Shown: positions 29,148 through 37,158 of the stretch, piece after piece
Position numbering within the stretch: the stretch's first letter is position 1
Layout: each line of letters opens with the position of its first letter
Assembly: GCA_004556005.1 (NCBI GenBank)
Contig: SFJA01000005.1
Span: 1-41,359 of the forward strand
DNA from: Bacteroidales bacterium
GTDB taxonomy: Bacteria > Bacteroidota > Bacteroidia > Bacteroidales > UBA932
DNA: 41,359 nucleotides
Direction: 5' to 3'
Position numbers and translations under genes: made by a program
The notes under the pieces: generated by a model
What the model saw: only the letters and a program-made list of their open reading frames with translations
Databases searched by the model: none
Told to the model about the DNA's origin: nothing

Positions 29148-32105
29148 CTAAGCATCTTTTCCACATTCATTTACAATGCTTTTTCCCGAGCGTCCGTCTA
29201 TGCATACGTCAAGCGGGCGCTCGAAGCGTATGTGACGCACGAGTTCAGACTCATAGACTGCAGGATATGAGTCAAGCCTTTCAAAGTCAACCTTGTCGCT
29301 GCGGAACTTGAATGGGTCCACGTTGATGTATCCCACGTTGAATGACGTGAGGTTCTGGAAGAAGTGGGTTCCCTGGCTCGGATCCACGCGGAAGTCTTCA
29401 AGGCAGCATTCGACTATGGCCTTGGCTTCGGAGATGTCGGACCATTTGACAGGGACACCGAGCGAAGGTATGCTTGACCCCCAGCGGCCAAATCCTATGA
29501 GCAGGTATCCTCTGCCCTGTGCCGCCATCTCAGCGTTGAGCCGCGATACCTCAGCCGCCATCTGAACGGTCTTGAGAGTATCGAATGCCTGCGGCCTGAG
29601 ATAAACGATGTCCTGGATGTCACCTATCCAGCCGACTCCGAGGGAGTTTGAAGAGTAGAGCAGCGGATTGCTGCAGTCAATTTTGTTCCAGTCAACCTCG
29701 GACGCATTGGTGTCAAGTGATATTGGTCTGATTTGCAGCACGTTGAAATTAGCGGGGGAGTCACCGCTGCCGAGATCGACAGCAAACTCTATCTCCACTC
29801 CGCATTTCATTTCCCTGTCGGCTATCTCAAGAAGCCGGGCGACTATTTCGGCGAGCGGGAACATGTTGTATTTCAGTATGTGGGCGAAGGTGATGAATTT
29901 CGGACCTTCGGCAAATGCATTGTCCACCATTCGCTGGTTATTGTAATCGAAGGTCGAAGCCACGCGTGCAAAACTGCTGAATCCGCTGCAGCCGGAAACA
30001 GGAATCCGTTCCAGATTGACGGCGTCGTCAACCGAAGTCCTGAACTTGTCGGGTTGGAGGTTGAGGGCAAATACGCTTTTCTGGGTCTCGCGCATCGTGT
30101 GTTCCGGCGTAGATGTCTGGATGACGTGCTTTGGGTATTTCGGTGAAAACCTGAGCACCTGGTCGCCGTCAACTATGGCCTTACCCAGACCGTATGCAAT
30201 CTTGCACACCCCTTCTTCGGCTTTTTCATGTCCTACCGGGTAGAAGTTGTACGACCTTGCGACACCGGAAATTGCCGGGAAATAGTAGTTGCCCTGTTCT
30301 CGTCCGCAAACTTCCTGTATGACTATTGCCATTTTTTCTTCGGAGATAACGTTGGCGCTTGCTGTAATATAAGCCCTTGAAGATGCGTAATATACTGAAG
30401 CATAAACGCTCTTGATGGCTTTGGAGAGCAGTCGGAGTTGTTGGTGCTCATCGCATGCGTGTGGAATCATATATGTTGAATAGACCCCCGCAAACGGCTG
30501 ATAATAAGAGTCTTCCAGTTTGGATGACGAACGTACGGCAAGCGGTTTCCTGGTATAGTGTATGAATTTGCGCAGCGCCCTGTTAAGATCCTCCGGAAGT
30601 GAGGATGCAACAAACTCGGACAAAATGTCCTCATCGGAAATATCGGCGTTTATTACATACTGCAGTCCATTGTCCTTTATGAATCGGTCGAAATATTCTG
30701 TCGTGATGACCAGAGTCCTCGGCACCAGCACCCTCACGTCCTCCCAGTGGTCATAAAGTTCGTACTTCTGCAGTATGTGGTTAAGGAAAGCAAGACCGCG
30801 CGCCTTTCCGCCCAGCGACCCGTTTCCCAGACGCGAAAACCATATCGCATCGTTGAAACTGTCCGGGTTGAATGCTGCCACGACACCGAGTCCCTGAGCG
30901 ATGCGGTAGTCGTGTATGAGTTTGACGTCATTTGCCCTGTGGGCCTCGAGGTCGGTTTCATCCTTGATTCGCAACTCGCTCAGTACCTTGCCTATGGAGA
31001 ACAATCCCCGGGCAAAGAGCCATTTTGAAAGATAGTTGTTGTTTGCAAGTCTCTTGAAGTCCTCGATGGAAATGGACTTGATGATCTTTTCAAATCCGTG
31101 CAGGTCTGAAGCCCTGGCAATTTCCTCGCCTGTCTGCGGATCGGTGACGACAAAATCGCCGAAGCCGAATTCTTTCTCTATAAAGTCGCTGAGCTCCTGG
31201 GTCAGGGTCTTGGAACGCTTGTAGATGAATCCCAGCCCCATCGAGACAGCGGTCTGGCGCATGTTTTCCTGTGAGGACTGCATGAGCACCGGCATGCGGG
31301 GATTGTCCTCCTTGACTATGCGGCAGAACTGCACTCCTGCATCAGACTTCTCCTGGAAGGATTTTTCGCCCTTGTGCATTACAAACCCGACATCACTTAT
31401 TATGCCGAGAATGTTCTTCTTGTACTTCTCGTAAAGTTCCATCGCCTCGTCATAGCAGGTGGCCATCAGAATCTTCGGTCTCGACCTCTTGCGCTGGGTC
31501 TGCTGCTTCTCGTTCAGCGCGTCTTTGATTGCGACACTGTTCTGGTTGAGTATAAGTCTGTATAACAGAGGTAGATAGGTGGAATAATAGCGAACTGAGT
31601 CTTCTACGAGAAGTATGGCTCTCACTCCGGAGGAAATGTCTGCCTCGGCATTCATCCTGTCTTCGAGGAGCTTGATGATGGCAATTATCAGGTCGGTTGA
31701 GTTGTTCCAGCAAAAGACATAGTCGATATTGGAAGTGTCGTTGTTGTCCAGAGTTTTATACACCTCCCTGGAGAAAGAAGTAAGGAGCACGATAGGGGTT
31801 TCCGGACAAAGTTGCTTGGCCCTTGCTGAAAAGTCAAACACGTTGATGCGTCCTACGTTGTACAGAGTGATGATAAGGTCGAAACGCTCACCGTCCTCAA
31901 GCCTGCTCAAGGCATCGGGCGTGCTCTCGACTCTGGTGATTGATGGAGGATTGGAGATGTTCAGGTCGGCATATTCGCGAGTGATCAGATCCTCGATGTG
32001 TCCGTCCTCTTCAAGGGTGTAGCTGTCGTAATTGTTGCATACCAGAAGAATGCTTCTAATTCTCCTACTCATCAGAGAAGTATAGTCAAGAGCGGAAATG
32101 GTCAT
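29148..32105 (-). CDS. Receiver-domain plus PEP-synthase ATP-binding domain fusion protein
   Basis: A 985-residue cytoplasmic multidomain protein. Residues about 16-150 resemble a response-regulator receiver but lack acidic-pair and phosphoacceptor residues (LVCNNYDSY; LIITLYNVG). Residues about 161-315 are a second receiver with plausible functional residues: ILLVEDS with Glu168-Asp169, SDVG with Asp238, a Ser at the Thr position and KRSK with Lys296. From about 425 to 800 lies a PPDK_N-type nucleotide-binding domain: GNGSLGGKARGLAFL, PLAVRSSSKLEDSYYQPFAGVYSTYM and EIEFAVDLGS with NVLQIRPIS. The swivelling phosphohistidine domain and the PEP/pyruvate barrel of PEP synthase are absent. The last 185 residues (with GFGRWGSS and GTHFFQNLTSFNVGYINVDPF) match no domain I recognise. 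It is often labelled phosphoenolpyruvate synthase, which is not justified. A Met at 32072 is an alternative start. Confidence 0.82.
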   Translation of the reverse strand: MTISALDYTSLMSRRIRSILLVCNNYDSYTLEEDGHIEDLITREYADLNISNPPSITRVESTPDALSRLEDGERFDLIITLYNVGRINVFDFSARAKQLCPETPIVLLTSFSREVYKTLDNNDTSNIDYVFCWNNSTDLIIAIIKLLEDRMNAEADISSGVRAILLVEDSVRYYSTYLPLLYRLILNQNSVAIKDALNEKQQTQRKRSRPKILMATCYDEAMELYEKYKKNILGIISDVGFVMHKGEKSFQEKSDAGVQFCRIVKEDNPRMPVLMQSSQENMRQTAVSMGLGFIYKRSKTLTQELSDFIEKEFGFGDFVVTDPQTGEEIARASDLHGFEKIIKSISIEDFKRLANNNYLSKWLFARGLFSIGKVLSELRIKDETDLEAHRANDVKLIHDYRIAQGLGVVAAFNPDSFNDAIWFSRLGNGSLGGKARGLAFLNHILQKYELYDHWEDVRVLVPRTLVITTEYFDRFIKDNGLQYVINADISDEDILSEFVASSLPEDLNRALRKFIHYTRKPLAVRSSSKLEDSYYQPFAGVYSTYMIPHACDEHQQLRLLSKAIKSVYASVYYASSRAYITASANVISEEKMAIVIQEVCGREQGNYYFPAISGVARSYNFYPVGHEKAEEGVCKIAYGLGKAIVDGDQVLRFSPKYPKHVIQTSTPEHTMRETQKSVFALNLQPDKFRTSVDDAVNLERIPVSGCSGFSSFARVASTFDYNNQRMVDNAFAEGPKFITFAHILKYNMFPLAEIVARLLEIADREMKCGVEIEFAVDLGSGDSPANFNVLQIRPISLDTNASEVDWNKIDCSNPLLYSSNSLGVGWIGDIQDIVYLRPQAFDTLKTVQMAAEVSRLNAEMAAQGRGYLLIGFGRWGSSIPSLGVPVKWSDISEAKAIVECCLEDFRVDPSQGTHFFQNLTSFNVGYINVDPFKFRSDKVDFERLDSYPAVYESELVRHIRFERPLDVCIDGRSGKSIVNECGKDA

Positions 32106-32135
32106 ATGATTGTCTTTTCCTTATGATAACAAAGT

Positions 32136-32144
32136 GCAAATATA
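32136..32144 (-). promoter_or_regulatory. -7 box for the receiver/PEP-binding protein gene
   Basis: On the minus strand TATATTTGC, a perfect consensus, giving a leader of about 25 bases before the start at 32105. It is 12 bases from the opposing -7 box of the EEP gene. Confidence 0.68.
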
Positions 32145-32156
32145 GATAAAAATGAT

Positions 32157-32164
32157 TATCTTTG
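32157..32164 (+). promoter_or_regulatory. -7 box for the EEP-family gene
   Basis: TATCTTTG on the plus strand, ending 5 bases before the ATG at 32170. At normal spacing the RNA would start at or next to that ATG, predicting a leaderless message. No -33 TTG is evident. Confidence 0.55.
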
Positions 32165-32169
32165 GACCT

Positions 32170-33054
32170 ATGAAAAGGTTAAGCTTGATTTTTGCCGTTC
32201 TTATGCTGTCGGTGACAGTGTACGGCAGTGAATTCCACTTCGGTTCCTATAACATCAGGGTGTTTAACAATGGAGATGGCAAGCATTATGACGGATGGAC
32301 CGACCGTTGTGACGTAATGTGTGACCTGATTGCCGCATTGGGTTATGATGCATTTGGCGCTCAAGAGGTTACACGCCGCCAACTTACTGACATGCTGGAC
32401 CGTCTTCCGGAGTATGATTATGTAGGTGTCGGCCGCGACGACGGTAAGGAGGGCGGCGAGTACAGTCCGGTTTTTTACCGCAAGGACAAGTTCAAGGTGC
32501 TTGAGAGCGGTACTTTCTGGCTCAGCGAGTCTCCTGAAAAGGTTTCTTTCGGCTGGGATGCAGCCTGCCGCAGGGTTTGCAGCTATGCCAAGCTCAAGGA
32601 CAGGAAGACCAAGGAAGTGTTCTGGTTCTTCAATACCCATATGGACCATATCGGCATTACAGCACGCAGGGAAGGTGCCCGTCTCATACTTGCAAAAATC
32701 CACGAAATAGCCGGTGATGAGGCAAATGTCGTGCTTACAGGAGACTTTAACGTGGATCAGCGCAACGAAGCCTATTCTACGATAATCTCTACCGAGAGAC
32801 TCGTTGACAGCTACTGGATTGCAAAGCACAGGTTCTGCCCGGGTCCAACCTTCAATAACTTTGTGCCTACAGTTTATTCTGACTCTCGCATCGACCACGT
32901 TTTTGTCAGCAACGGGTCCAAGGTAAGCAGTTATATGTGTCTGACAGCACATTACTGGCGCAAGGACAGTCTGTCTGACGGACAGGCAGAAGTCCACCTG
33001 CCGAGCGACCATTATCCGCTCAGCGTCAGGGTTGACTTTGGGAAGAAGAAATAA
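32170..33054 (+). CDS. Secreted endonuclease/exonuclease/phosphatase-family hydrolase
   Basis: A 294-residue protein of the EEP (DNase I/sphingomyelinase) superfamily with an N-terminal signal peptide (about 1-19, MKRLSLIFAVLMLSVTVYG). The metal and catalytic motifs are in order: SYNIRVFN, AFGAQEVTRRQL (metal-binding Glu), WFFNTHMDHIG (His), LTGDFNVDQ (Asp/Asn), SRIDHVFVS and LPSDHYPL (catalytic Asp-His). In gut Bacteroidota such secreted EEP proteins lie near glycan or phosphodiester degradation genes. This one could cleave a phosphodiester or phosphate ester outside the cell, and the substrate cannot be told from sequence. An ATG at 32152 is in frame but falls upstream of the promoter box, so the ATG at 32170 is preferred. 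Confidence 0.88.
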   Translation: MKRLSLIFAVLMLSVTVYGSEFHFGSYNIRVFNNGDGKHYDGWTDRCDVMCDLIAALGYDAFGAQEVTRRQLTDMLDRLPEYDYVGVGRDDGKEGGEYSPVFYRKDKFKVLESGTFWLSESPEKVSFGWDAACRRVCSYAKLKDRKTKEVFWFFNTHMDHIGITARREGARLILAKIHEIAGDEANVVLTGDFNVDQRNEAYSTIISTERLVDSYWIAKHRFCPGPTFNNFVPTVYSDSRIDHVFVSNGSKVSSYMCLTAHYWRKDSLSDGQAEVHLPSDHYPLSVRVDFGKKK

Positions 33055-33065
33055 GCGGAGATACG

Positions 33066-33497
33066 CTATTTCCTGACCCTCAGGTGCATTTCAAGATACT
33101 TCGACCAGTCGCTCAGCGATTGGTCGTTTTTTGCCATTACGCAACTGATGAGCAGTACGCCCTGCTTGATTTCGCAACTGGAAAAGAGCATCACGTTGCC
33201 ATCCTCGTCCTCGCCGCTGAATCCGTAAGCGGTCTTGTTCTGGAATTTCCAGGAACCGATAGGATTTTCGGACTCCTCGTCGTCGTCCCAGCCAATCATA
33301 TCGGCATAATTGGCAAATGCCTCGTCTTCGGCTGTTGTGTCTGACGGCATATCGCCTATATACAGCTCGATGGCCGCATATTCACCGCCCTGCTTCTGGC
33401 AGCTCAGGTGTGTTATCACTGCTCCGTCAACTTCTTCGTAGCGTTCTTCTTCGCTGACCCAGTCCTGCGGGAGAGGAAGAGAAAGAGAATATTCCAT
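33066..33497 (-). CDS. Acidic hypothetical protein
   Basis: A 143-residue acidic cytoplasmic protein that I do not recognise. It begins MEYSLSLPLPQDWVSEEERYEEVDG and alternates short beta-strand-like segments: AVITHLSCQKQGGEYAAIELYIGDMP, KFQNKTAYGFSGEDEDGNVMLFSSCEI and GVLLISCVMAKNDQ. It ends with an amphipathic helix SDWSKYLEMHLRVRK. The overall pattern, a beta-sheet with a final helix, resembles Mog1/PsbP-like folds, but this is only an impression. The frame is open upstream for 45 more codons through the ettA promoter region, so the internal ATG at 33497 is taken as the start. It converges on the EEP gene and is divergent from ettA. No strong -7 box was seen on this strand. Confidence 0.7.
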   Translation of the reverse strand: MEYSLSLPLPQDWVSEEERYEEVDGAVITHLSCQKQGGEYAAIELYIGDMPSDTTAEDEAFANYADMIGWDDDEESENPIGSWKFQNKTAYGFSGEDEDGNVMLFSSCEIKQGVLLISCVMAKNDQSLSDWSKYLEMHLRVRK

Positions 33498-33545
33498 TTT
33501 CTTGTTAAAATTGATTTGGATTGTGAAGGTAAGGATAATTATTCG

Positions 33546-33554
33546 TATTTTTGC
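33546..33554 (+). promoter_or_regulatory. -7 box for ettA
   Basis: TATTTTTGC matches TAnnTTTGC and lies 21 bases upstream of the ATG at 33576. A TTG at 33521-33523 is 22 bases upstream, close to the accepted -33 spacing. Confidence 0.68.
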
Positions 33555-33575
33555 AATCAAACACAAATTATAGGT

Positions 33576-35255
33576 ATGGCAGACGAAAAGATCATATTCT
33601 CGATGTGTGGGGTCGGAAAGACTCTGCCACACAATAACAAAGTGATACTCAAGGATATATATTTATCCTTCTTTTATGGGGCAAAGATAGGCATCATTGG
33701 TCTCAACGGCTCCGGAAAATCCACTCTGATGAAAATTATAGCAGGGGTGGAGCAGTCTTATAAGGGTGAAGTCGTATGGGCGCCGGGTTACAGCGTGGGC
33801 TATCTGGAGCAGGAACCGCAGATGGATCCTGACAAAACCGTCATCGAAGTAGTCCGGGAGGGTGTCAAGCAGGTGACAGACCTGCTTGACGAATACAATG
33901 AGATAGGAATGAAGTTTTGCGAACCTATGTCCGATGACGAAATGAACCGGCTCATAGAACGCCAGGGAGAACTTACCGAACTTATAGAACACTGCGACGG
34001 TTGGGAAATCGACTCCAAGCTCGAGCGTGCCATGGATGCACTTCAGTGCCCTCCGGCAGATGCACTTGTCTCCAATCTCTCAGGAGGTGAAAGACGCCGT
34101 GTCGCTCTTTGCCGGCTTCTTTTGCAGCAGCCTGACGTGCTGCTTCTGGACGAGCCTACCAACCATCTTGATACCGAGAGCATACAGTGGCTTGAAGCTC
34201 ATCTTCAGCAGTACAAGGGCACCGTTATCGCGGTAACCCACGACAGGTATTTCCTTGACAACGTTGCCGGATGGATACTTGAGCTTGACAGGGGAGAGGG
34301 CATTCCTTGGAAGGGTAACTATTCTTCCTGGCTCGACCAGAAGAGCAAGAGACTGGCGCAGGAAGAGAAGCAGGAAAGCAAGCGCCGCAAGACTCTCGAA
34401 CGGGAACTCGAGTGGGTGCGTATGGCTCCTAAGGCAAGGCAGGCCAAGCAGAAGGCTCGTCTGGGCGCATACGAGAAGCTTGCTTCTGCCGACAGCCGTG
34501 AAAAGGAAGCCCGTCTGGAAATATTCATTCCAAACGGACCTCATCTCGGCAACAAGGTCATCGAATTTCACGATGTCAGCAAGTCCTACGGAGACAAGCT
34601 TCTTTTTGAACATCTTGACTTCGTGCTGCCTCCTGCCGGAATTGTTGGTGTCATAGGACCTAACGGTGCTGGAAAGACCACCTTGTTCAGGTTGATTATG
34701 GGTCTTGAGCAGCCGGACAGCGGTTCCATCGAGATAGGTGAGACGGCAAAGATTTCGTACGTTGACCAGCAGCACCGCAGCATCGATCCCGACCTGACGG
34801 TTTATGAAACCATAGCGGGCAACTCTGAATGGGTGCGTATGGGTGGAAAGGATATAAATGCCAGGGCATGGGTGTCGAGGTTTAACTTTACAGGAGCTGA
34901 TCAGGAGAAACTCTGCGGAGTCCTTTCAGGAGGTGAGCGCAATCGTCTCCATCTTGCTCTCACGCTCAAGGATGAGGGTAACGTGCTTCTGCTCGACGAA
35001 CCTACCAATGACGTGGATGTCAATACTATACGAGCGCTGGAAGAAGGTCTTGAAAACTTCGCCGGCTGTGCGGTCGTAGTATCCCACGACAGGTGGTTCC
35101 TGGACAGGATTGCCACTCACATACTAGCATTCGAAGGGGACTCTCAGGTGTATTTCTTTGAAGGAAGCTATTCGGAATACGAAGAGAACAGAAAGATGAG
35201 ACTTGGTGCTGATGCTGAGCCTAAACGATTCAAATACAAGAAATTAATTGCTTAA
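33576..35255 (+). CDS. ettA: Energy-dependent translational throttle protein EttA (ABC-F)
   Basis: A 559-residue cytoplasmic ABC-F ATPase that binds the ribosomal E site and gates entry into elongation according to ATP/ADP level. Its length and sequence closely follow E. coli EttA (555). The first ABC module has GLNGSGKST, the arm insertion (EYNEIGMKFCEPMSDDEM onward) and LSGGERRRVALCRLLLQQ, with LLLDEPTNHLD. The interdomain linker is the basic helix YSSWLDQKSKRLAQEEKQ through ELEWVRMAPKARQAKQKARL. The second module has GPNGAGKTT, LSGGERNRLHLALTL and LLLDEPTNDVD. The end PKRFKYKKLIA matches the EttA tail. The frame is open 56 codons earlier, but that overlaps the promoter. A lipoprotein gene follows 13 bases later. 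Confidence 0.95.
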   Translation: MADEKIIFSMCGVGKTLPHNNKVILKDIYLSFFYGAKIGIIGLNGSGKSTLMKIIAGVEQSYKGEVVWAPGYSVGYLEQEPQMDPDKTVIEVVREGVKQVTDLLDEYNEIGMKFCEPMSDDEMNRLIERQGELTELIEHCDGWEIDSKLERAMDALQCPPADALVSNLSGGERRRVALCRLLLQQPDVLLLDEPTNHLDTESIQWLEAHLQQYKGTVIAVTHDRYFLDNVAGWILELDRGEGIPWKGNYSSWLDQKSKRLAQEEKQESKRRKTLERELEWVRMAPKARQAKQKARLGAYEKLASADSREKEARLEIFIPNGPHLGNKVIEFHDVSKSYGDKLLFEHLDFVLPPAGIVGVIGPNGAGKTTLFRLIMGLEQPDSGSIEIGETAKISYVDQQHRSIDPDLTVYETIAGNSEWVRMGGKDINARAWVSRFNFTGADQEKLCGVLSGGERNRLHLALTLKDEGNVLLLDEPTNDVDVNTIRALEEGLENFAGCAVVVSHDRWFLDRIATHILAFEGDSQVYFFEGSYSEYEENRKMRLGADAEPKRFKYKKLIA

Positions 35256-35268
35256 ATATCAAAAGATT

Positions 35269-35952
35269 ATGAAAAAATCAATTGCAATCCTCGCTTGTGC
35301 GATGACCGTGCTTACCGGTTGTGCTACTCTTAACAATCTTGCCAAGGGCTCACTTATAGGTGGAGTGGGCGGAGGTGCCGTCGGTGCCGGTGTAGGAGCC
35401 GCCATCGGTGGTGACAAGGGCGCTGCCATCGGTGCTGCCATCGGAACTGCAGTCGGAGCAGGCGCCGGCGCTATCATCGGAAATGTAATGGATAAGAAGG
35501 CTGAAGAACTTGCAGCCCTCGAAGCGGCTCAGGTAGAGACCGTGGAAGATGCCAACGGACTCAAGGCTATCAAGGTTACCTTTGACAGCGGAATCCTTTT
35601 CGCTACCAACAAGTCCAACCTAAGTGCAGAGGCAAAGAGCAATCTCAAGAAGTTTGCCGATGAAATGAAGGACCTGACCGATACCGACATCACCATCTAC
35701 GGACATACCGACAATACCGGATCAGCCGAGGTTAACGAGAGACTTTCGCTCCAGCGCGCAAATGCCGTTTCAGCCGAACTCCAGGCCGATGGCATTGCCA
35801 AGTCCCGTATCACTACCGAAGGCAAGTCTTTCACTATGCCTGTAGCCGACAACTCTACGGCAGAGGGACGTGCCCAGAACCGCAGAGTTGAGGTGTTCAT
35901 TTCTGCAAACCAGAATATGATTGCCGCTGCAGAAAACGGAGAACTTAAATAG
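35269..35952 (+). CDS. OmpA-family lipoprotein with glycine-zipper segment
   Basis: A 227-residue outer-membrane-associated lipoprotein. MKKSIAILACAMTVLTGC is a type II signal with the lipidated Cys at residue 18. Residues about 28-75 form a glycine-zipper: repeats of GxxxG/AIGxAxG such as LIGGVGGGAVGAGVGAAIGG and AAIGAAIGTAVGAGAGAIIG, likely one or two tightly packing membrane hairpins. The C-terminal OmpA domain binds peptidoglycan: FDSGILFATNKSNLSAEAKSNL, then IYGHTDNTGSAEVNERLSLQRANAV and GRAQNRRVEVFI. This resembles the E. coli YiaD/Pal-like proteins. Start ATG 35269 gives the signal directly. It is probably co-transcribed with ettA, 13 bases away, and converges on sdaA with one base between stop codons. 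Confidence 0.92.
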   Translation: MKKSIAILACAMTVLTGCATLNNLAKGSLIGGVGGGAVGAGVGAAIGGDKGAAIGAAIGTAVGAGAGAIIGNVMDKKAEELAALEAAQVETVEDANGLKAIKVTFDSGILFATNKSNLSAEAKSNLKKFADEMKDLTDTDITIYGHTDNTGSAEVNERLSLQRANAVSAELQADGIAKSRITTEGKSFTMPVADNSTAEGRAQNRRVEVFISANQNMIAAAENGELK

Positions 35953-35953
35953 T

Positions 35954-37150
35954 CTATACCTTTGCGAGACCGCCACGTGCGGTCTCCTTGTATGGAGAAG
36001 GAAGGTCGTGGCCGGTGCGTTTCATCGTGTCCACGACCTTATCAAATGACACGATGTGCTTCCCGTCGCTCAAGAGTGCATACAGACTCACGTCAAGGGC
36101 TCGTAGGGCAGCTATTGGATTGCGCTCGATGCAAGGAATCTGAACGAGTCCGCAAACCGGGTCGCAGGTGAGACCCAGGTTATGTTCCATAGCCATTTCC
36201 GCAGCACATTCGATCTGCTGCGGCGAACCGCCGAAAATCTGGTTGACGGCGACAGCTGCCATTACGCAGGCGCTTCCTATTTCTCCCTGACATCCCACTT
36301 CGGCACCGGAAATGGATGCGTTCGTCTTGATTATGTTGCCGAACAGGCCCGCTGTAGCAAGGGCCTTGAGTATGTCACGGTCGGAAAAGCCGTGGTTGCG
36401 CTTTATGTGGTACAAGACTGCCGGAACCACTCCGCAGGAGCCGCAGGTTGGTGCCGTGACAACAGTCCCTCCGCGGGCATTCTGTTCCGAAACGGCTAGA
36501 GCATAAGATGTTACGAGAGCCCTGCTCTGCAGGCTGGGCTTGTAACTGGAAGCCCTTGTGAAGTATTGCTTTGCCTTGCTGCGAAGATGCAGGCATCCCG
36601 GCAGGACGTGGTCGTTTGAAAGCCCCTCCTCGATGGTTTTCTGCATCTGCTCCCAGACATCGGAAAGATAAGACCAGATCTGAGGACCTTCACAATCCTC
36701 TACATACTCCCAGAAGGAAAGACCTTGACTTTCAATATATTTCTGAATATCAGCAAGCTTGGACATATTATAAAGCTCCCTTCCGTCTTCGGCGTCCAGA
36801 CTTTTGCTGCCGTCCGAAAGTGAACCGCCTCCTATGCTGTAAACCGTCCACTCCCTGATTGCATTGCCCTCGGCGTCAAGTCCCTCGTAATGCATGCAGT
36901 TGGTATGGAATTGCGGAACGACATCGGCTCTCCATACTATCTCCACGTCTTTTGGCGCCAGTCCGTCGCGAACCGCAGTGTCCGTAAGGTGACCCTTTCC
37001 GGTCGCAGCCAGACTTCCGTAAAGGGAAACCCTGTATGACTGTGCCTCAGGGCACATCTGGGCAAACATCCTGGCCGCCTTGTATGGCCCCATCGTATGA
37101 CTGCTGGAAGGCCCCCTTCCTATCTTGTATATTTCCTTGATGGTATTCAT
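35954..37150 (-). CDS. sdaA: L-serine ammonia-lyase (iron-sulfur dependent, single chain)
   Basis: A 398-residue cytoplasmic enzyme that deaminates L-serine to pyruvate and ammonia using a labile 4Fe-4S cluster. The N-terminal beta-type domain opens with IGRGPSSSHTMGPYKAA, which binds substrate. The C-terminal alpha domain has TAPTCGSCGVVPAVLY, GCQGEIGSACVMAA and DPVCGLVQIPCIERN, which together provide the cluster cysteines. The protein is shorter than E. coli SdaA (454), mostly from a reduced linker. The start MNTIKEIYKIG matches the family. It is the last gene of a tight operon after DUF1846 and a rhamnosidase (8-base gap). A role in converting serine to pyruvate for energy is usual in gut anaerobes. 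Confidence 0.95.
   Translation of the reverse strand: MNTIKEIYKIGRGPSSSHTMGPYKAARMFAQMCPEAQSYRVSLYGSLAATGKGHLTDTAVRDGLAPKDVEIVWRADVVPQFHTNCMHYEGLDAEGNAIREWTVYSIGGGSLSDGSKSLDAEDGRELYNMSKLADIQKYIESQGLSFWEYVEDCEGPQIWSYLSDVWEQMQKTIEEGLSNDHVLPGCLHLRSKAKQYFTRASSYKPSLQSRALVTSYALAVSEQNARGGTVVTAPTCGSCGVVPAVLYHIKRNHGFSDRDILKALATAGLFGNIIKTNASISGAEVGCQGEIGSACVMAAVAVNQIFGGSPQQIECAAEMAMEHNLGLTCDPVCGLVQIPCIERNPIAALRALDVSLYALLSDGKHIVSFDKVVDTMKRTGHDLPSPYKETARGGLAKV
35966..35986. terminator. Hairpin at the OmpA-lipoprotein/sdaA convergence
   Basis: GAGACCGC (35966-35973) and GCGGTCTC (35979-35986) form a perfect 8-bp stem with a 5-base loop. It lies in the last codons of sdaA and just beyond the lipoprotein stop. 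There is no T run on the plus side, so termination is only possible, not shown. Confidence 0.35.
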
Positions 37151-37158
37151 ATCATCCT

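Noticed and set aside
33048..33071. Hairpin at the EEP/143-residue protein convergence as a terminator
   Set aside because: AGCG-CGCT plus AAAT-ATTT with a bulged A is weak and lacks a T run, so it was not listed as a feature.
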